A DNA stretch of 34,586 nt from an uncultured archaeon (GCA_902385225.1 CABMEU010000033.1:1-34586); one strand, 5' to 3'. Shown: positions 18,325-26,421, counted from the first letter of the stretch. The notes: generated by a model not told the origin, from the sequence alone. Made by a program: numbers and translations.

Positions 18325-19110
18325 TCATTGTGTTACCGCAGGCGTAGCAACTGCTTTTTCTATTGCCTTTGCTTCTCTCTCTGCTTTAACTATAATTAAT
18401 TCGGTTGTTCCTTCCTCGAATATTACCGCATTCACTGCTAGGTTTTGTGCCTGCTGGTATGCTAATGTGAACTTATTGAATAGTTCGTCTTCATCAACAT
18501 CAAGAACATCAGCAACATAATACATGTTCTCGTTTCTATCAAGTACTCCAACGATTTTCATTCCAACTTTCATTGGCTTAATATTTAATTTTCCGAGTAC
18601 GTCAGCAACTTCCTTCTTTATTGCTTCTCCTTTCTTTGCTACAACTTTATCAGCTGAGATTGAGATAGTTGGTCCTGCAACTTTAACTGCTAACCCCGCT
18701 GCTTTTAATGTTGAGAGCGCTGGTCCTGGCGGTAGTCCTGTGTCTCCTGCCTGAACTAAAATATCAATATCAGCTATGTCGCCTTCTTTTGCTGCTGTTG
18801 AACCCTTGTTCTTCTTTACGAATGAGAATAATTCAAACGGATTCTTCTTTGTGAAAATAACTAAAACGCTGTCCTTTATTTGTCCCTCTACTTTTGATAA
18901 ATCTACTCCGCTTTCCTTGAATGCTTTTTGGAGTACCCTTACTTTTGCGACTATAATTGTTGAGTCCTTGCTTAATCTCTTTCTTAATACTGAAAGAATA
19001 TTTGCTGGTAATTTGTCAAGTGTTGCTACCGCTATTACTGGGTATTCTTTTGCGAGCTTCTTTACTTCCTCAAGCTTTGCTTCCTTCCATTTTCTTGTGT
19101 GTGATGTCAT
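18325..19110 (-). CDS. rpl10: Ribosomal protein uL10/P0, short form
   Basis: MTSHTRKWKEAKLEEVKKLAKEYPVIAVATLDKLPANILSVLRKRLS; adjacent to L12 and L1. Confidence 0.93.
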   Translation of the reverse strand: MTSHTRKWKEAKLEEVKKLAKEYPVIAVATLDKLPANILSVLRKRLSKDSTIIVAKVRVLQKAFKESGVDLSKVEGQIKDSVLVIFTKKNPFELFSFVKKNKGSTAAKEGDIADIDILVQAGDTGLPPGPALSTLKAAGLAVKVAGPTISISADKVVAKKGEAIKKEVADVLGKLNIKPMKVGMKIVGVLDRNENMYYVADVLDVDEDELFNKFTLAYQQAQNLAVNAVIFEEGTTELIIVKAEREAKAIEKAVATPAVTQ

Positions 19111-19793
19111 TGCTTCTCACCCACTACGTTTGCGCCCGCTGTTTCCCCTACTTTTATAGGAGGGCTCATTGTCATTTTGATATAAGCGTTCTTAATGTTC
19201 TGTTTCTTTTGAGGCAATGCTTCTAAAACTGAGTTGTATACTGCTAGCATATTTTCTACCATTTCTTCGTTCTTCATTCCTTCTCTTCCTACTACCGCGT
19301 GTACTACAGGCATGAATCTTCCTTTTCTATTGGATACGGTTACCTGTGTCCTTGCTTTTGCGAGTATTTCATCAAAACTATTAATAGTTGGAATTAATTT
19401 AGGCATTTTTCCCTTTGGCGCGAGTTGCTGTCCTAAGAATTTTGCCACTGTCAGCATTGCTGGTCCTTCAGCGAATATTGCGTCATAAGCCATTATTTCG
19501 CCTACTTTTGCTCTATCCTTAGCTAATGCTTCTATTTCCTTATCAAGAACAACTTTGTCTACTCTTCCTTTTATTGAATCAGCAAAATCATTATTCTTAG
19601 CGAAAACAAGTACTTTTCCTGAGCCCTTTCCTGTTGGGTATGGTAATACTACTTTTACATTAACTTGGTTTGTTGGCTTCTTCATATCTAGGCCGGTAAA
19701 ATTAATCATTAATTCAACGCTTTGTGTGAACTTTCTCTTAGGAGCAACCTTTAAGAGCTCAGCAAGAGCGGATACTGCTTCATCTTTACGCAT
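19107..19793 (-). CDS. rpl1: Ribosomal protein uL1
   Basis: KRKFTQSVELMINFTGLDMKKPTNQVNVKVVLPYPTGKG; ATG overlap with L10; start ATG 19793. Confidence 0.94.
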   Translation of the reverse strand: MRKDEAVSALAELLKVAPKRKFTQSVELMINFTGLDMKKPTNQVNVKVVLPYPTGKGSGKVLVFAKNNDFADSIKGRVDKVVLDKEIEALAKDRAKVGEIMAYDAIFAEGPAMLTVAKFLGQQLAPKGKMPKLIPTINSFDEILAKARTQVTVSNRKGRFMPVVHAVVGREGMKNEEMVENMLAVYNSVLEALPQKKQNIKNAYIKMTMSPPIKVGETAGANVVGEKQ

Positions 19794-19806
19794 TACAATA
19801 CACCTG

Positions 19807-19866
19807 CCACCGAAGTGGTATAGTTTCGAGAAAACCCGAAACAACGGCCTAATACTAGAATTAGGC
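19807..19866 (-). promoter_or_regulatory. Structured 5' leader of rpl1
   Basis: Three successive hairpins: GCCTAAT-N6-ATTAGGC (19847-19866), GTTTCG/CGAAAC (19823-19842), CCAC-TTCG-GTGG (19807-19818); TATA-like TTTATAATTG upstream. Confidence 0.45.
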
Positions 19867-19959
19867 TTTCAATTATAAATAAAGTTCAGGGTGAAAGGTT
19901 TTTAAAGGTTGGAGTGGGGGGCGACTTTGTAGATTAATGTAATTTATGTTTCAACCGGT

Positions 19960-20430
19960 TTAATTGTTCCTTGAATCAAAAAATAAAAATGACCCAACCC
20001 AAGCAGCTATAAACAATATGATTGACACAATAGCAAAATCGTATGTCGGAGGAACCAATGATATGGGAAGATAAGGGAAAATTAAAGGTATTAAAAGGGC
20101 TAATTGAAAACTTCCATTTGTTTTTCCGCTAAACAATAAACTTGCTGGTTCTTCATCAGTAATAAATGCTGGTTTTTTACTTATAAAAGCATAAAGTAAA
20201 AAAACACCATACACAATTGACAAGCATCCACCTGAAAATCGAATGGATTCATTTATTGGCAATAAGTTAACTGCAAAATAAGAAACTCCAAAAAGAAGCG
20301 CTGTTAACCCGTTCCAAAAAACATTATTTTCATCAACATATCTAGTTTCCTTGTATATTGACCAAGCTAATGGAGCTAAAGTTGACATAATAGCCGCTAT
20401 TGAAGCCAATAATAATAATTGAGGATCCAT
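19960..20430 (-). CDS. Hypothetical membrane protein, last gene of four-gene operon
   Basis: 156 aa, about four TM segments; 26-nt gap from upstream gene. Confidence 0.7.
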   Translation of the reverse strand: MDPQLLLLASIAAIMSTLAPLAWSIYKETRYVDENNVFWNGLTALLFGVSYFAVNLLPINESIRFSGGCLSIVYGVFLLYAFISKKPAFITDEEPASLLFSGKTNGSFQLALLIPLIFPYLPISLVPPTYDFAIVSIILFIAAWVGSFLFFDSRNN

Positions 20431-20456
20431 AAATTATGCCAACTTCAATTTACAAA

Positions 20457-21218
20457 CTAATAAATTTTTCGATTTTCAACTTCCTTTTGCCCGGCTCTTG
20501 TTATTTTGTAGTTTGTACCATCAAAATGTACAAAACACTTTTCATCAATTAAATTAGTGATAGTTCTTTTAAGATTAATTCGCATAGAAGGTTTCATCCA
20601 TTCTTCAAGTGCTTTAAATGATGCTCCATCGACACCACATTGGTAAAGCAAAACCATTACACGGTCACTAGCACCAAGATTTGGATTTAATACTTTTAAG
20701 AAGTCTCCAAAAATCTGAACTGTTGGAGCTTTTCTTGTAACAAGATTTTCAACTATTTTTTGTGCTTCATCTGCAGAAACCGTGTGATATAACCTAATAA
20801 ACTCCGCAAGAACCCAATCAATTATAGATATAACTAATATTGCATCTTGTAAATTTGGGTCTATTCCATCAGCTAAATGAGCCGCATCACGGTTATTGCG
20901 AATATCATAAACTACGCGGAGGGCTCTCGGAATATGAAGCCGAATAGAGTCTTTATGCATGGTTTGTGGTATTTGGGATAATTGGCGTATTAGGGTTTCC
21001 GTATTTATTTGACTTCCAAGTTGAGTGTATGTGCCCGTTGTAATAAATTCAAGTAATCGAAATGCAGCTTCACAAAACCTACCGCCTTCAACCTCATTAA
21101 GCCGAAGTCCACCCAAATAAAATTCCTGTTTTGCTTCAGAATGTGCCTCAAGAAGCTCATCAACAAGCTTCGCATCAAGATGCTTAATTAAATTGGTTCG
21201 CACATCAGGTACTGCCAT
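20457..21218 (-). CDS. HEPN-like protein with C-terminal wHTH-like region, uncharacterised
   Basis: 253 aa; helical N-terminus with RALRVVYDIRNNRDAAH (RN-x5-H spacing, HEPN-compatible); C-terminus TITNLIDEKCFVHFDGTNYKITRAGQKEVE resembles a winged helix. Confidence 0.7.
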   Translation of the reverse strand: MAVPDVRTNLIKHLDAKLVDELLEAHSEAKQEFYLGGLRLNEVEGGRFCEAAFRLLEFITTGTYTQLGSQINTETLIRQLSQIPQTMHKDSIRLHIPRALRVVYDIRNNRDAAHLADGIDPNLQDAILVISIIDWVLAEFIRLYHTVSADEAQKIVENLVTRKAPTVQIFGDFLKVLNPNLGASDRVMVLLYQCGVDGASFKALEEWMKPSMRINLKRTITNLIDEKCFVHFDGTNYKITRAGQKEVENRKIY

Positions 21219-21231
21219 AAATTGTCACTTG

Positions 21232-21774
21232 CTATTTTTTAGATTTTTTTGTCCCTTTTTTTCTTCGTCTTTGAGTTCTCAATTCAGCTATCACAGCCTT
21301 TACTTTATCCCTATCCGGCAATGCTTCTACTAATGCTTCTCCATTTGAAGTTATTTGTTTTTGCCCCTTTCCAACTGTTGCCAAATATCCTTTGCCAATA
21401 GCATTATCTACTGGCACTGCAGTATTTGAAAACTTTGGTCGTGCCGCCTCAGTATTAAGGTTTGTTATATCCACAGTCTTAAAATGCGGGGTGTTTTTAT
21501 GTTGTGCTAAAAAATATGCAAGGCATAATACTCTTTCAATGTCGTTAACTGGTTTTTTTGCAACAATAAAAGATTTTGCAGTTATGGCTCCTTGTGGTAA
21601 CCCATTCAATTGATTTTGTGATATTGAGCCTGTAGATGTTGGTGATTGTATAACCAGACTAAGCTTTCCTTGTAGCCACACCATAGCTCGTGCTTGTTCT
21701 TCTTTTTCAAGTACAGATAATGCATTATATGCAACTTCCATTGCTTGAGTTTCTGTTAATTTACCTTTAGCCAT
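21232..21774 (-). CDS. Putative wHTH-like DNA-binding protein, uncharacterised
   Basis: 180 aa; NDIERVLCLAYFLAQHKNTPHFKTVDITNLNTEAARPKFSNTAVPVDNAIGKGYLATVGKGQKQITSNGEALVEAL; basic tail. Confidence 0.65.
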   Translation of the reverse strand: MAKGKLTETQAMEVAYNALSVLEKEEQARAMVWLQGKLSLVIQSPTSTGSISQNQLNGLPQGAITAKSFIVAKKPVNDIERVLCLAYFLAQHKNTPHFKTVDITNLNTEAARPKFSNTAVPVDNAIGKGYLATVGKGQKQITSNGEALVEALPDRDKVKAVIAELRTQRRRKKGTKKSKK

Positions 21775-21778
21775 AACA

Positions 21779-22129
21779 TCATCTCCTTACGTATCCCCAA
21801 ATACCATCTTTGGTTTTAACACGTCCAAGGGCACCAGAGCGCACAGCCCTTTGCAAAGGGTTTGTTAGACTGGCGGCAGGATAATGAAATCCGCTCTCGG
21901 CGAATTTTTCCTTAACTTCACTAGTGGTTTTTGGATTGTTAAAAAAATCAGCTTCTCGCAATTCAATTAATCGATCAACAATTGATGCCTTTCCCTTTGA
22001 ACTAACTCTACCCTTTTTTCCGGCGCTTTCATGTAAATCACTTTTTACCTTTTTAATAACCTTTTGAATTTCCTCTGGAGCACCTTCAACCGTTATGACA
22101 TAATTCTTTGATTTTATTGTTGCTTTCAT
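21779..22129 (-). CDS. Small protein with C-terminal winged-helix-like domain, first gene of operon
   Basis: 116 aa; IVDRLIELREADFFNNPKTTSEVKEKFAESGFHYPAASLTNPLQRAVRSGALGRVKTKDGIWGYVRR; upstream GAGGTGA. Confidence 0.7.
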   Translation of the reverse strand: MKATIKSKNYVITVEGAPEEIQKVIKKVKSDLHESAGKKGRVSSKGKASIVDRLIELREADFFNNPKTTSEVKEKFAESGFHYPAASLTNPLQRAVRSGALGRVKTKDGIWGYVRR

Positions 22130-22160
22130 ACATTCACCTCACAATATTCATATTCAGATA

Positions 22161-22191
22161 TTCCACAATAATGTTTTTAAAGGTTGTGGAA
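22161..22191 (-). promoter_or_regulatory. Promoter with flanking perfect inverted repeat (candidate operator)
   Basis: TTCCACAA (22161-22168) / TTGTGGAA (22184-22191), 15-nt spacer containing minus-strand TATA-like CCTTTAAAAAC. Confidence 0.5.
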
Positions 22192-22251
22192 CGGCGCAAA
22201 AAACAGAAAAGACACTATTTTTGCATTTTCCTTTATTTAACTAAATTAAGA

Positions 22252-22491
22252 TTATTCACACGCCACCCCGTCTTTATCTCGGTCTAATCGATGCACATCT
22301 CTCCCGCACAGTTTGAGCATATCTTGCGCTTCTTTTTGTGTTGCGAAATCATCGCAATTGTAAATGTTTGCAGAGCACTCAAACAGAGTTTGCTCATTTT
22401 TGGCTTGCAACTGAATCGCAGACGCGGGTTCGTCAGATGAAATGCAACCAAAGACTAAGAGAAATAAAAACAAAAGAAAAACGATTTTCAT
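22252..22491 (-). CDS. Lipoprotein with Excalibur-like calcium-binding domain
   Basis: Signal with lipobox-like LVFGC; YNCDDFATQKEAQDMLKLCGRDVHRLDRDKDGVACE. Confidence 0.82.
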   Translation of the reverse strand: MKIVFLLFLFLLVFGCISSDEPASAIQLQAKNEQTLFECSANIYNCDDFATQKEAQDMLKLCGRDVHRLDRDKDGVACE

Positions 22492-22509
22492 TAAAACCAA
22501 CTTACCTTT

Positions 22510-22561
22510 TAGTATATTACTATGCGAAAGGTATTTATACTAATAGTAATATACTATTAGT
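22510..22561. promoter_or_regulatory. Divergent promoter with nested inverted repeats
   Basis: TAGTATATTACTAT (22510-22523) / ATAGTAATATACTA (22543-22556), perfect 14-bp; also ACTAATAGT-AATAT-ACTATTAGT (22539-22561); TATA GGTATTTATAC between the 14-bp arms. Confidence 0.6.
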
Positions 22562-22606
22562 AGATTAAGCAAAGTATTTAATAGAAAAAGCAACTAAAAT
22601 GAGTCA

Positions 22607-22741
22607 ATGGCTGAAATCATACTCAAAGGATACCAGTGCGAAAGATGCAAACACAAGTGGGTGCCGAGAAATGAAGAAGAAAAACCAAGAGTCTGCCCAA
22701 AATGCAAAAGCCCATATTGGGATAGACCGAGAAAAAGATAA
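22607..22741 (+). CDS. 44-aa zinc-ribbon protein (not in ORF track)
   Basis: My translation: MAEIILKGYQCERCKHKWVPRNEEEKPRVCPKCKSPYWDRPRKR, stop TAA 22739-22741; two CxxC knuckles. Confidence 0.75.
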   Translation: MAEIILKGYQCERCKHKWVPRNEEEKPRVCPKCKSPYWDRPRKR

Positions 22742-22784
22742 ACATCGGCAAGGAACTCTAATCAAATTTAAAAAGGGATTAAAC

Positions 22785-23747
22785 ATGCCTCGTAAAAGAA
22801 AGGGTAAGAAAATGAAAACAATTGACTTGTTTGCCGGAGTCGGAGGAATACGAATCGGCTTTGAAAAAGCGGGCTTTGAAACTGCTTTTGCTAATGACTT
22901 TGACAAAACATGCAAAGACACATACGACCGAAATTTCAGCGCACCTAAACTTGACACGAGAAGCATTTGGGATATCCCAATAAAAGAACTCCCTGAGTTT
23001 GATTTGCTACTTGGCGGTTTTCCATGCCAGGCATTCAGCATAGCCGGATACAGAAAGGGTTTCAAGGATGAAAAAGGCAGAGGAAATTTGTTTTTTAGAA
23101 TAGCTGAAATACTTGAGGAAAAAACCCCAAAAGCATTTCTCTTAGAAAATGTAAAAAACTTGCGAGGGCACGATAATGGAAAAACATTTGCGATAATACA
23201 AAAAACTCTAAGCGATTTAGGATATCATACAAAAGAGAAAGTATTGAACAGCATGACTCACGCAAACATCCCCCAAAACAGAGAAAGAATATTTATCGTT
23301 GGATTTAGAGACAAAAAACAATGTGACAAGTTCGAATTTCCAGAACAAATACCTCTAACAAGAAGTTTCAGAGATTTTACTGCAAATGAAGCAGATGATA
23401 AATATTATTACAACGATAAACCGCTGTACAAAAGAATTAAGGATGATATTAATTCTGAAGAAACTGTTTATCAGTGGCGTAGGCAGTATGTTCGCACAAA
23501 CAAAAAAGGGGTTGTTCCAACACTAACTGCAAATATGGGTACTGGCGGGCACAACGTCCCAATAATAAAAAATCACAAAGGAATTCGAAAACTTACGCCG
23601 AAAGAGTGTTTTTTGCTGCAGGGATTTCCAGAAAAGTTTAAACTCGGGCATCTTGCAGACAGCAAGCTGTACCACCAAGCAGGGAATAGTGTAACTGTTC
23701 CATTAATTGAAAGAATTGCAACTCAAATGAAAATGGTTTTAGACTAA
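22785..23747 (+). CDS. DNA (cytosine-5-)-methyltransferase
   Basis: DLFAGVGGIRIGFEKAGF, GGFPCQAFSIAG, LLENVKNL, NIPQNRERIFIVGF, YHQAGNSVTVPLIERIA. Start 22785 or 22812; ORF-track extension to 22599 overlaps the zinc-ribbon ORF and looks spurious. Confidence 0.95.
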   Translation: MPRKRKGKKMKTIDLFAGVGGIRIGFEKAGFETAFANDFDKTCKDTYDRNFSAPKLDTRSIWDIPIKELPEFDLLLGGFPCQAFSIAGYRKGFKDEKGRGNLFFRIAEILEEKTPKAFLLENVKNLRGHDNGKTFAIIQKTLSDLGYHTKEKVLNSMTHANIPQNRERIFIVGFRDKKQCDKFEFPEQIPLTRSFRDFTANEADDKYYYNDKPLYKRIKDDINSEETVYQWRRQYVRTNKKGVVPTLTANMGTGGHNVPIIKNHKGIRKLTPKECFLLQGFPEKFKLGHLADSKLYHQAGNSVTVPLIERIATQMKMVLD

Positions 23748-24793
23748 ATCTCTTCAGCAAGTTTTTTGAGCCGAGTTTCAACTGATTCACTTGCAATGTT
23801 AACAAGATTTGTTCGCGGAATCAAAACATTGTTTCTATTTAAAACAGGATTTCTCCCAACAGGACCTGGCTTGAATAAATAAGCCCTGTCTTTCTTTAAC
23901 TCAAAATCCCCCAACAAAGAATTTCTAACTAAGCAATCAGTGTCACAAAGCAAATACACCCTAGTCGACTTTCTATTATCTTTTTTATAAACATTTACCT
24001 CGCCATCAATTAAAAAGTCCCCATATTCTGGCGCATATTCATAATCATTGTTAAATCTATATTTCGGCAATTTATTGTCGCCAAGTTCCATTTTTTTTAG
24101 CACTGTGCCTTCCTTGCTTACTTCCCGCTTATATTTGGCATAATTCAACTCTTCAAAAACGTCTGTTTCAAGCATGAGCTTACCCTTGTCAAACTTTATT
24201 CCTTTTGAATCAAGCTCTTCCCCAGTTATAACTGCATTTATTTCAACAACAAAACCATCAAGACCTGCAAAATCCCGCGTTAAGGAGGAATTAATCTCAT
24301 CTTTCAGAAATACCCCTAACAAATCATCCGCTTTCTTATTTGGATTTGTTATATTCCTGATTGTGGCATAAATCAAAACAATTTTCTTCAAATCATCGCC
24401 CACAATCGGATTTAATTTAATTGTTCTAAACTGTTCTGCAGTTAAGCCAAGCCACCTATCAGCTTCACCAATATTCTTTATCTCAATATAAACCCGTGGT
24501 TTCCTAACTACACCACTCTCAGTTATTTTATTAATATCAGGATCGTCAATTTGCTCCTTTTTTGAATGCATTTCAAAATCAGGATTAAACTCTTTGGACG
24601 GCACATAACCCTTCAAAATATTTGAAACTGCGAGTTCAACTACCTTTCCGACGAGAAAGCTATCCAAAACACCGCCAAGACCTCTTGCCTGCCCAGTTGT
24701 TCTGTTACTCCCTGGATGAGATGGATATAAATGATAGTCAACAGAAAACTTGAAGCTTTTCTCTAAATCAGCCTTTGTTACCTTATACTGCAT
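23744..24793 (-). CDS. Putative type II restriction endonuclease, PD-(D/E)XK-like
   Basis: DDPDINKITESGVVRKPRVYIEIKN fits PD...(D/E)xK; converges on the C5-MTase with 4-nt overlap. Confidence 0.7.
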   Translation of the reverse strand: MQYKVTKADLEKSFKFSVDYHLYPSHPGSNRTTGQARGLGGVLDSFLVGKVVELAVSNILKGYVPSKEFNPDFEMHSKKEQIDDPDINKITESGVVRKPRVYIEIKNIGEADRWLGLTAEQFRTIKLNPIVGDDLKKIVLIYATIRNITNPNKKADDLLGVFLKDEINSSLTRDFAGLDGFVVEINAVITGEELDSKGIKFDKGKLMLETDVFEELNYAKYKREVSKEGTVLKKMELGDNKLPKYRFNNDYEYAPEYGDFLIDGEVNVYKKDNRKSTRVYLLCDTDCLVRNSLLGDFELKKDRAYLFKPGPVGRNPVLNRNNVLIPRTNLVNIASESVETRLKKLAEEI

Positions 24794-24808
24794 GAAAGAT
24801 ACATGAAT

Positions 24809-25177
24809 TCACTGTTTTAATAATCTTTTGATATCATGCTCCCAGAGTATAATAACCTCAAAACCCATTTTTCTTAATTTTTTATAATTTTTTCGATCTC
24901 TTTTAACATTCCCCATTATTTTAGGTTTCCAATAAGCCAAATTTGACTTTGGCCATTTGAAACACTTTTTACATTTGTGCCAAAAGCAACCATTAACAAA
25001 AATAGCTGTTTTTGTACCTTTCAAAATTAAATCCGGGTGCCCGTTAATTTTTGGGTGCATTTTGTGTTTGATTTTATTTTTTATAAGAAATTTATGTACA
25101 ACAACCTCGGGACGCGTCCATTTACTCTTAATTCGCGACATATTGAATGAACGTTGTTTTTCTGTATGTGTGTCCAT
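24809..25177 (-). CDS. vsr: Very short patch repair (Vsr) endonuclease
   Basis: NMSRIKSKWTRPE, HPDLILKGTKTAIFVNGCFWHKCKKC, NVKRDRKNYKKLRKMGFEVIILWEHDI. Confidence 0.93.
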   Translation of the reverse strand: MDTHTEKQRSFNMSRIKSKWTRPEVVVHKFLIKNKIKHKMHPKINGHPDLILKGTKTAIFVNGCFWHKCKKCFKWPKSNLAYWKPKIMGNVKRDRKNYKKLRKMGFEVIILWEHDIKRLLKQ

Positions 25178-25181
25178 AAGA

Positions 25182-25712
25182 TTAATCCAAGAACTCCTTT
25201 CTCAAAGCTATGTACAACTCGAAAGATTTATCCCCTTCACTAACTATGTTTTTATACAATGATTCAGCAATTACTTTAATTGTTTTAATCTCATTTTCGG
25301 TTAACTTAGGGTATTGATATTTTTTTATGTGACCGCCAATTATTTGTAGCCTGTGCTCGTAGTCCTTACCGGCAATAACTTTCAGATGATCGACCCAATG
25401 CATAGGTGTTTTATCGGTTTTTTTAGTTCGTTTGTTACATTGCTTACAGCATGGAACAACATTTCCCGGATGATGCAACCCAAATTCAGACCTATTTATC
25501 ATAATTAAGTGTTCCATTGTAAGCTGATCCGATTGTTTCCCACAATAACAGCAAGAACTATTAAATTCCTTTTTTATTGTTTCCCAAATCAATTTGCCTT
25601 TTCCATTTGAAGTATCAAATTTCTTTCCGCCATTGTAATATGCACCAACTTTTGTCAAAAAAGCCCTAACTGCAGTATTTGCAGAATCTGAATAAGTATT
25701 GAATACAGCCAC
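25182..25712 (-). CDS. HNH endonuclease
   Basis: CCYCGKQSDQLTMEHLIMINRSEFGLHHPGNVVPCCKQCNKRTK. Confidence 0.88.
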   Translation of the reverse strand: MAVFNTYSDSANTAVRAFLTKVGAYYNGGKKFDTSNGKGKLIWETIKKEFNSSCCYCGKQSDQLTMEHLIMINRSEFGLHHPGNVVPCCKQCNKRTKKTDKTPMHWVDHLKVIAGKDYEHRLQIIGGHIKKYQYPKLTENEIKTIKVIAESLYKNIVSEGDKSFELYIALRKEFLD

Positions 25713-25718
25713 AACCCC

Positions 25719-26273
25719 TCACTTCCCGCCCAACTCTTTCTTATATTCCCCCACCCATGTCGGCATTTTCTCGTGTAGCCAGGAATATAAGTGTATAAAA
25801 GAAGCCGCCTCATTCTGAATATACTCAATGATTTTGTCGTACTCTTTTTTTGTGTACCAGAGGGGAACATTTCGTCCATCCGTTTTCTTGCCGGAGATTT
25901 TGTCTAGGCCGCTTCCTTTAAATTCGCCCTTGTTTGCGAGTATGCCAAATGCGCGTAAATCAATGAAGGGCTTATTCAATATATCAATTGGAGTAAAACT
26001 ATGTAAAGCGGTTCTTTCTTTCAAAAAATTGTGCTCAAAACCCAAGTTATAGCCCGTGGGGATGAATGCGAAGTCATAGCCCTCGTTTATGCCTGACTTC
26101 TCAATAAACTCCCTTAGTATTTCCCGCTCGCTGGACTCCCATTCCTTTAGGATAACTAGTTCGCTAACCGCTTTGCCCGTACTGCGGTCCAGTTCCTGGT
26201 ACTGGATAGTAATAATCTTATTGAGTTTAGGGTCAAGCCCCGTAGTCTCAATATCAAAGTAAAAATTACCCAT
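25719..26273 (-). CDS. DEDD-type 3'-5' exonuclease / RNase H-fold nuclease
   Basis: FYFDIETTGLDPKLNKIITIQYQ (DxE motif), GYNLGFEHNFLKER; ATG 26273 preferred. Confidence 0.8.
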   Translation of the reverse strand: MGNFYFDIETTGLDPKLNKIITIQYQELDRSTGKAVSELVILKEWESSEREILREFIEKSGINEGYDFAFIPTGYNLGFEHNFLKERTALHSFTPIDILNKPFIDLRAFGILANKGEFKGSGLDKISGKKTDGRNVPLWYTKKEYDKIIEYIQNEAASFIHLYSWLHEKMPTWVGEYKKELGGK

Positions 26274-26404
26274 TATAAAAATGAGCAAGAAACAGATTAA
26301 AAGAATGAGGAGAGTGAGATGCCGGCGGCAATTGACGAAACTCTGCCAACATTTATAATTCCGGTAAGCAACTTCCTCTGTAGCGTTGGTTATAAATATA
26401 CTTC

Positions 26405-26420
26405 GGTATACTGTGGTATA
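26405..26420 (+). promoter_or_regulatory. Candidate antitoxin operator/promoter
   Basis: GGTATA repeats at 26405-26410 and 26415-26420 (10-bp period) plus TATAC-TTCG-GTATA inverted repeat, just before the antitoxin ATG. Confidence 0.4.
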
Positions 26421-26421
26421 T

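Noticed and set aside
22599-22784. N-terminal extension of the C5-MTase ORF
   Set aside because: Non-homologous sequence out of frame with the zinc-ribbon ORF; MTase fold begins at MKTIDLFAGVGG.
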